From CAZHDI01 sp964531285 (GTDB lineage Bacteria > Pseudomonadota > Alphaproteobacteria > JAJFIK01), in NCBI GenBank assembly GCA_964531285.1, contig CAZHDI010000016.1, forward strand, positions 1 to 51,606: a stretch of DNA of 51,606 nucleotides. The letters run 5' to 3'. Positions 50,216-51,606 of the stretch are shown piece after piece. The notes beneath the pieces are model-generated. The model ran no database searches, had not been told where the DNA came from, and worked only from the letters and a program-made list of their open reading frames with translations. The position numbers and the translations under genes were made by a program. Each line of letters starts with the position of its first letter. Position 1 is the first letter of the stretch.

Positions 50216-50377
50216 GATGCAGAACGCTACAAACTGCGAAACGGGGTCGACGGATGTATCGACAAGCTGAGGAATGCCCGCAGGCTGGCAACACGCCACG
50301 ACAAGACCGCCGCAAGCTATCTCGGCTTCGTCGACATCACCGCGGCCAGACTTTGGTTCCACTTTTCGTCGACATAG
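50216..50377 (+). pseudogene. IS5-family transposase, C-terminal remnant
   Basis: The plus strand translates in one frame as LDAERYKLRNGVDGCIDKL, then RNARRLATRHDKTAASYLGF and VDITAARLWFHF, ending at TAG 50375-50377. This is the C-terminal third of the catalytic domain of IS5/IS427-type transposases (the YKLRN...E region with ATRxDK and AAxRLW). The rest of the element upstream is gone, so it is a dead fragment. The sequence just after it (TAGCCTAGG) is partly shared with the second fragment at 51049-51111. Confidence 0.8.
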
Positions 50378-50378
50378 C

Positions 50379-50972
50379 CTAGGAATCACCGAACTTGTCG
50401 TCGTGCTTTCCCGTGATGTCGGCGTAGAATGCCTTGATGGCGGCGAGGTCGGCATCATAGTCGCCGGTGGTCTCGAAGACACCACCGATACCGCCAACCT
50501 TCCTTCGGTAATCGAGAAAACCAAGGACTATCGGCACACTGGCGCCGTGGGCGATGTTGTAAAACCCCGTCTTCCATATACGGACTTTCGACCGCGTGCC
50601 TTCGGGCGGGATTGCGACGGCGAGGCTGTCGGCGTCGTTGAAGATGTCCACCATCTGGCTCACGACATTGTTCGCCTTAGAGCGATCAATGGGGATCCCG
50701 CCAAGCCGCTTCATCAGCCAGCCGAAAGGCGGCCTGAACAGCGCGTCCTTACCCATCCAGTGGAGCCGTATACGGAACTTGTAGGCCACGCCGAGCATGA
50801 GCGGCAGGTCCCAGTTGGAGGTGTGCGGCGCCGCGATGACGACGAACTTGGCGGCGGCCGGTGCAACTCCTTCGACCTTCCAGCCGGCAAGCCCGTAAAG
50901 CCAGAGGGCGATGCTCCGTCTGGCCTCGTAGAGCGTGCCTCTGGGGGGCCTTATTCCGGAGGCGTCGCTCAT
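50379..50972 (-). CDS. lysophospholipid (1-acylglycerol-3-phosphate) acyltransferase
   Basis: A 197-aa PlsC-type acyltransferase. The H-x4-D catalytic motif is HTSNWD, the second block is GGIPIDRS and the third is AIPPEGTRS. It would acylate a lysophospholipid or related lipid at the inner membrane. The start is placed at ATG 50972; an upstream in-frame ATG at 51005 lengthens it by 11 residues. Its stop codon and last bases lie in the transposase-end sequence (CCTAGG), and a second transposase end lies just upstream, so the gene sits between two IS scars and may have been moved with them. Confidence 0.85.
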   Translation of the reverse strand: MSDASGIRPPRGTLYEARRSIALWLYGLAGWKVEGVAPAAAKFVVIAAPHTSNWDLPLMLGVAYKFRIRLHWMGKDALFRPPFGWLMKRLGGIPIDRSKANNVVSQMVDIFNDADSLAVAIPPEGTRSKVRIWKTGFYNIAHGASVPIVLGFLDYRRKVGGIGGVFETTGDYDADLAAIKAFYADITGKHDDKFGDS

Positions 50973-51048
50973 GTCACACTGCCTTGTCGCGCCCCGCCCG
51001 TTCAACGGGTTCTGGTCGGGACCGGGTTATCGCCCCAATTCGGGCCGC

Positions 51049-51111
51049 GGTTTAAGCGCCGCAAGACTTTGGCTTCGCTTTTGTCACTATAGCCTAGGGT
51101 CAGGACCCTAG
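51049..51111 (+). mobile_element. second IS5-family end with terminal palindrome
   Basis: The plus strand encodes GLSAARLWLRFCHY, the extreme C-terminus of an IS5-type transposase, followed by CTAGGGTC-AG-GACCCTAG (51094-51111), a near-perfect palindrome that probably is the element's terminal inverted repeat. About 15 bases (AGACTTTGG) and TAGCCTAGG are shared with the first remnant. It ends inside the stop codon of pntB. Confidence 0.6.
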
Positions 51112-51606
51112 TCCTCTTCCTTGAACTCCGCGACCAGGGTGTTGATGGTGGCCTTGGCGTCGCCGAACAGCATGTAGCTGTTGGGCTTGTAGAAGAGCGC
51201 GTTTTCGACGCCCGAGAAGCCCGGATTCATGGAGCGCTTGAGGATGAACACGGTCTTGGCGCGGTCCACATCGATGATCGGCATGCCGTAAAGCGGGCTG
51301 CCTTTGTCTTCTTTCGCGGCCGGGTTCACCACGTCATTGGCGCCGATGACGATGGCCACGTCATTGGTCTCCATGGTCGGGTTCACATCGCCCGGCTCGA
51401 CCAATTGCTCATAAGGTACGCCCGCTTCGGCGAGCAGCACGTTCATATGGCCCGGCATCCGGCCCGCGACCGGGTGGATGACATAGCGCACCTCGATGCC
51501 GTGCTTGGCGAGCAAATCCGCCAGTTCCTTGACCGCATGCTGGGCCTGGGCCACCGCCATGCCGTAGCCCGGCACCACGATGACCGCCCGCGCGGCTTCC
51601 AGGATG
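51108..51606 (-). CDS. pntB: NAD(P) transhydrogenase subunit beta, 3' part
   Basis: The last 165 codons of PntB, open to the right edge of the window. It contains the NADP-binding domain (domain III): VPGYGMAVAQAQH, HPVAGRMPGHMNVLLAEA, VIGANDVVNPAA and the KRSMNPGFSGVENALF block. PntAB uses the proton gradient to make NADPH from NADH. The stop codon overlaps an IS-end palindrome, so the true C-terminus may have been altered slightly. Confidence 0.95.
   Translation of the reverse strand, partial: ILEAARAVIVVPGYGMAVAQAQHAVKELADLLAKHGIEVRYVIHPVAGRMPGHMNVLLAEAGVPYEQLVEPGDVNPTMETNDVAIVIGANDVVNPAAKEDKGSPLYGMPIIDVDRAKTVFILKRSMNPGFSGVENALFYKPNSYMLFGDAKATINTLVAEFKEED

Overview
The window is GC-rich DNA densely packed with genes, from a Gram-negative bacterium that is most likely an alphaproteobacterium. 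The evidence is a TonB-dependent receptor with an outer-membrane signal, beta-barrel proteins, an Entner-Doudoroff gene cluster (zwf-pgl-edd-eda) under a LacI-type regulator, a spinster-type MFS carrier, DUF4347/RTX giant proteins, and Shine-Dalgarno sites built on AAGGAGG. I would guess an aquatic heterotroph near the Maricaulales, Hyphomonadales or Parvularculales, but nothing here fixes the order. I saw no rRNA, tRNA or CRISPR array.

Layout. 1-11 kb holds a Baeyer-Villiger-type monooxygenase, a FemAB/GNAT-like protein, an SDR, a periplasmic TPR protein, a 31-codon ORF with an exceptionally strong ribosome binding site, a membrane sterol-desaturase-family hydroxylase, a HAD phosphatase, and a TetR-acyl-CoA ligase-serine hydrolase unit. 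11-15 kb, divergent from the TetR gene, holds a TonB-dependent receptor and an MFS carrier. These last two groups look like one uptake and catabolism module for a hydrophobic acid or ester. 15-22 kb holds an HtrA-like protease, an FMN alpha-hydroxyacid oxidase, a sulfotransferase, a GH5 lipoprotein, an ABC-F ATPase and arsC. 22-29 kb is the Entner-Doudoroff operon with its LacI regulator and a palindromic operator, plus a stand-alone enoyl-CoA hydratase.

29-49 kb is the striking part: a probable surface-matrix island. Two tandem paralogues encode DUF4347-cadherin/VCBS-Calx-beta-RTX proteins (1462 and 980 aa). After a thiolase, a PGM1-like ATP-grasp ligase and an HMG-CoA lyase comes a 1.1 kb structured leader and then a locus that matches the logic of the Fap functional-amyloid system: a secreted protein with six Gln/Asn repeats (FapC-like), a small protein carrying one degenerate repeat, a C39-like cysteine peptidase with intact C-H-D residues (FapD-like), a FapA-like protein, and, convergently encoded, a coiled-coil plus beta-barrel outer-membrane protein (FapF-like). 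Both RTX genes and the amyloid gene are preceded by the same element (TTTACTC followed within three bases by a CCGGGG core), in the same orientation relative to the gene, which suggests shared control. To my knowledge Fap systems have been described in Gamma-, Beta- and Deltaproteobacteria, so a divergent version here is the main candidate for an undescribed system.

49-51.6 kb holds a PAN-domain secreted protein, a DoxX-like membrane protein, an acyltransferase flanked by two decayed IS5-family transposase ends, and the 3' part of pntB, which runs off the window.
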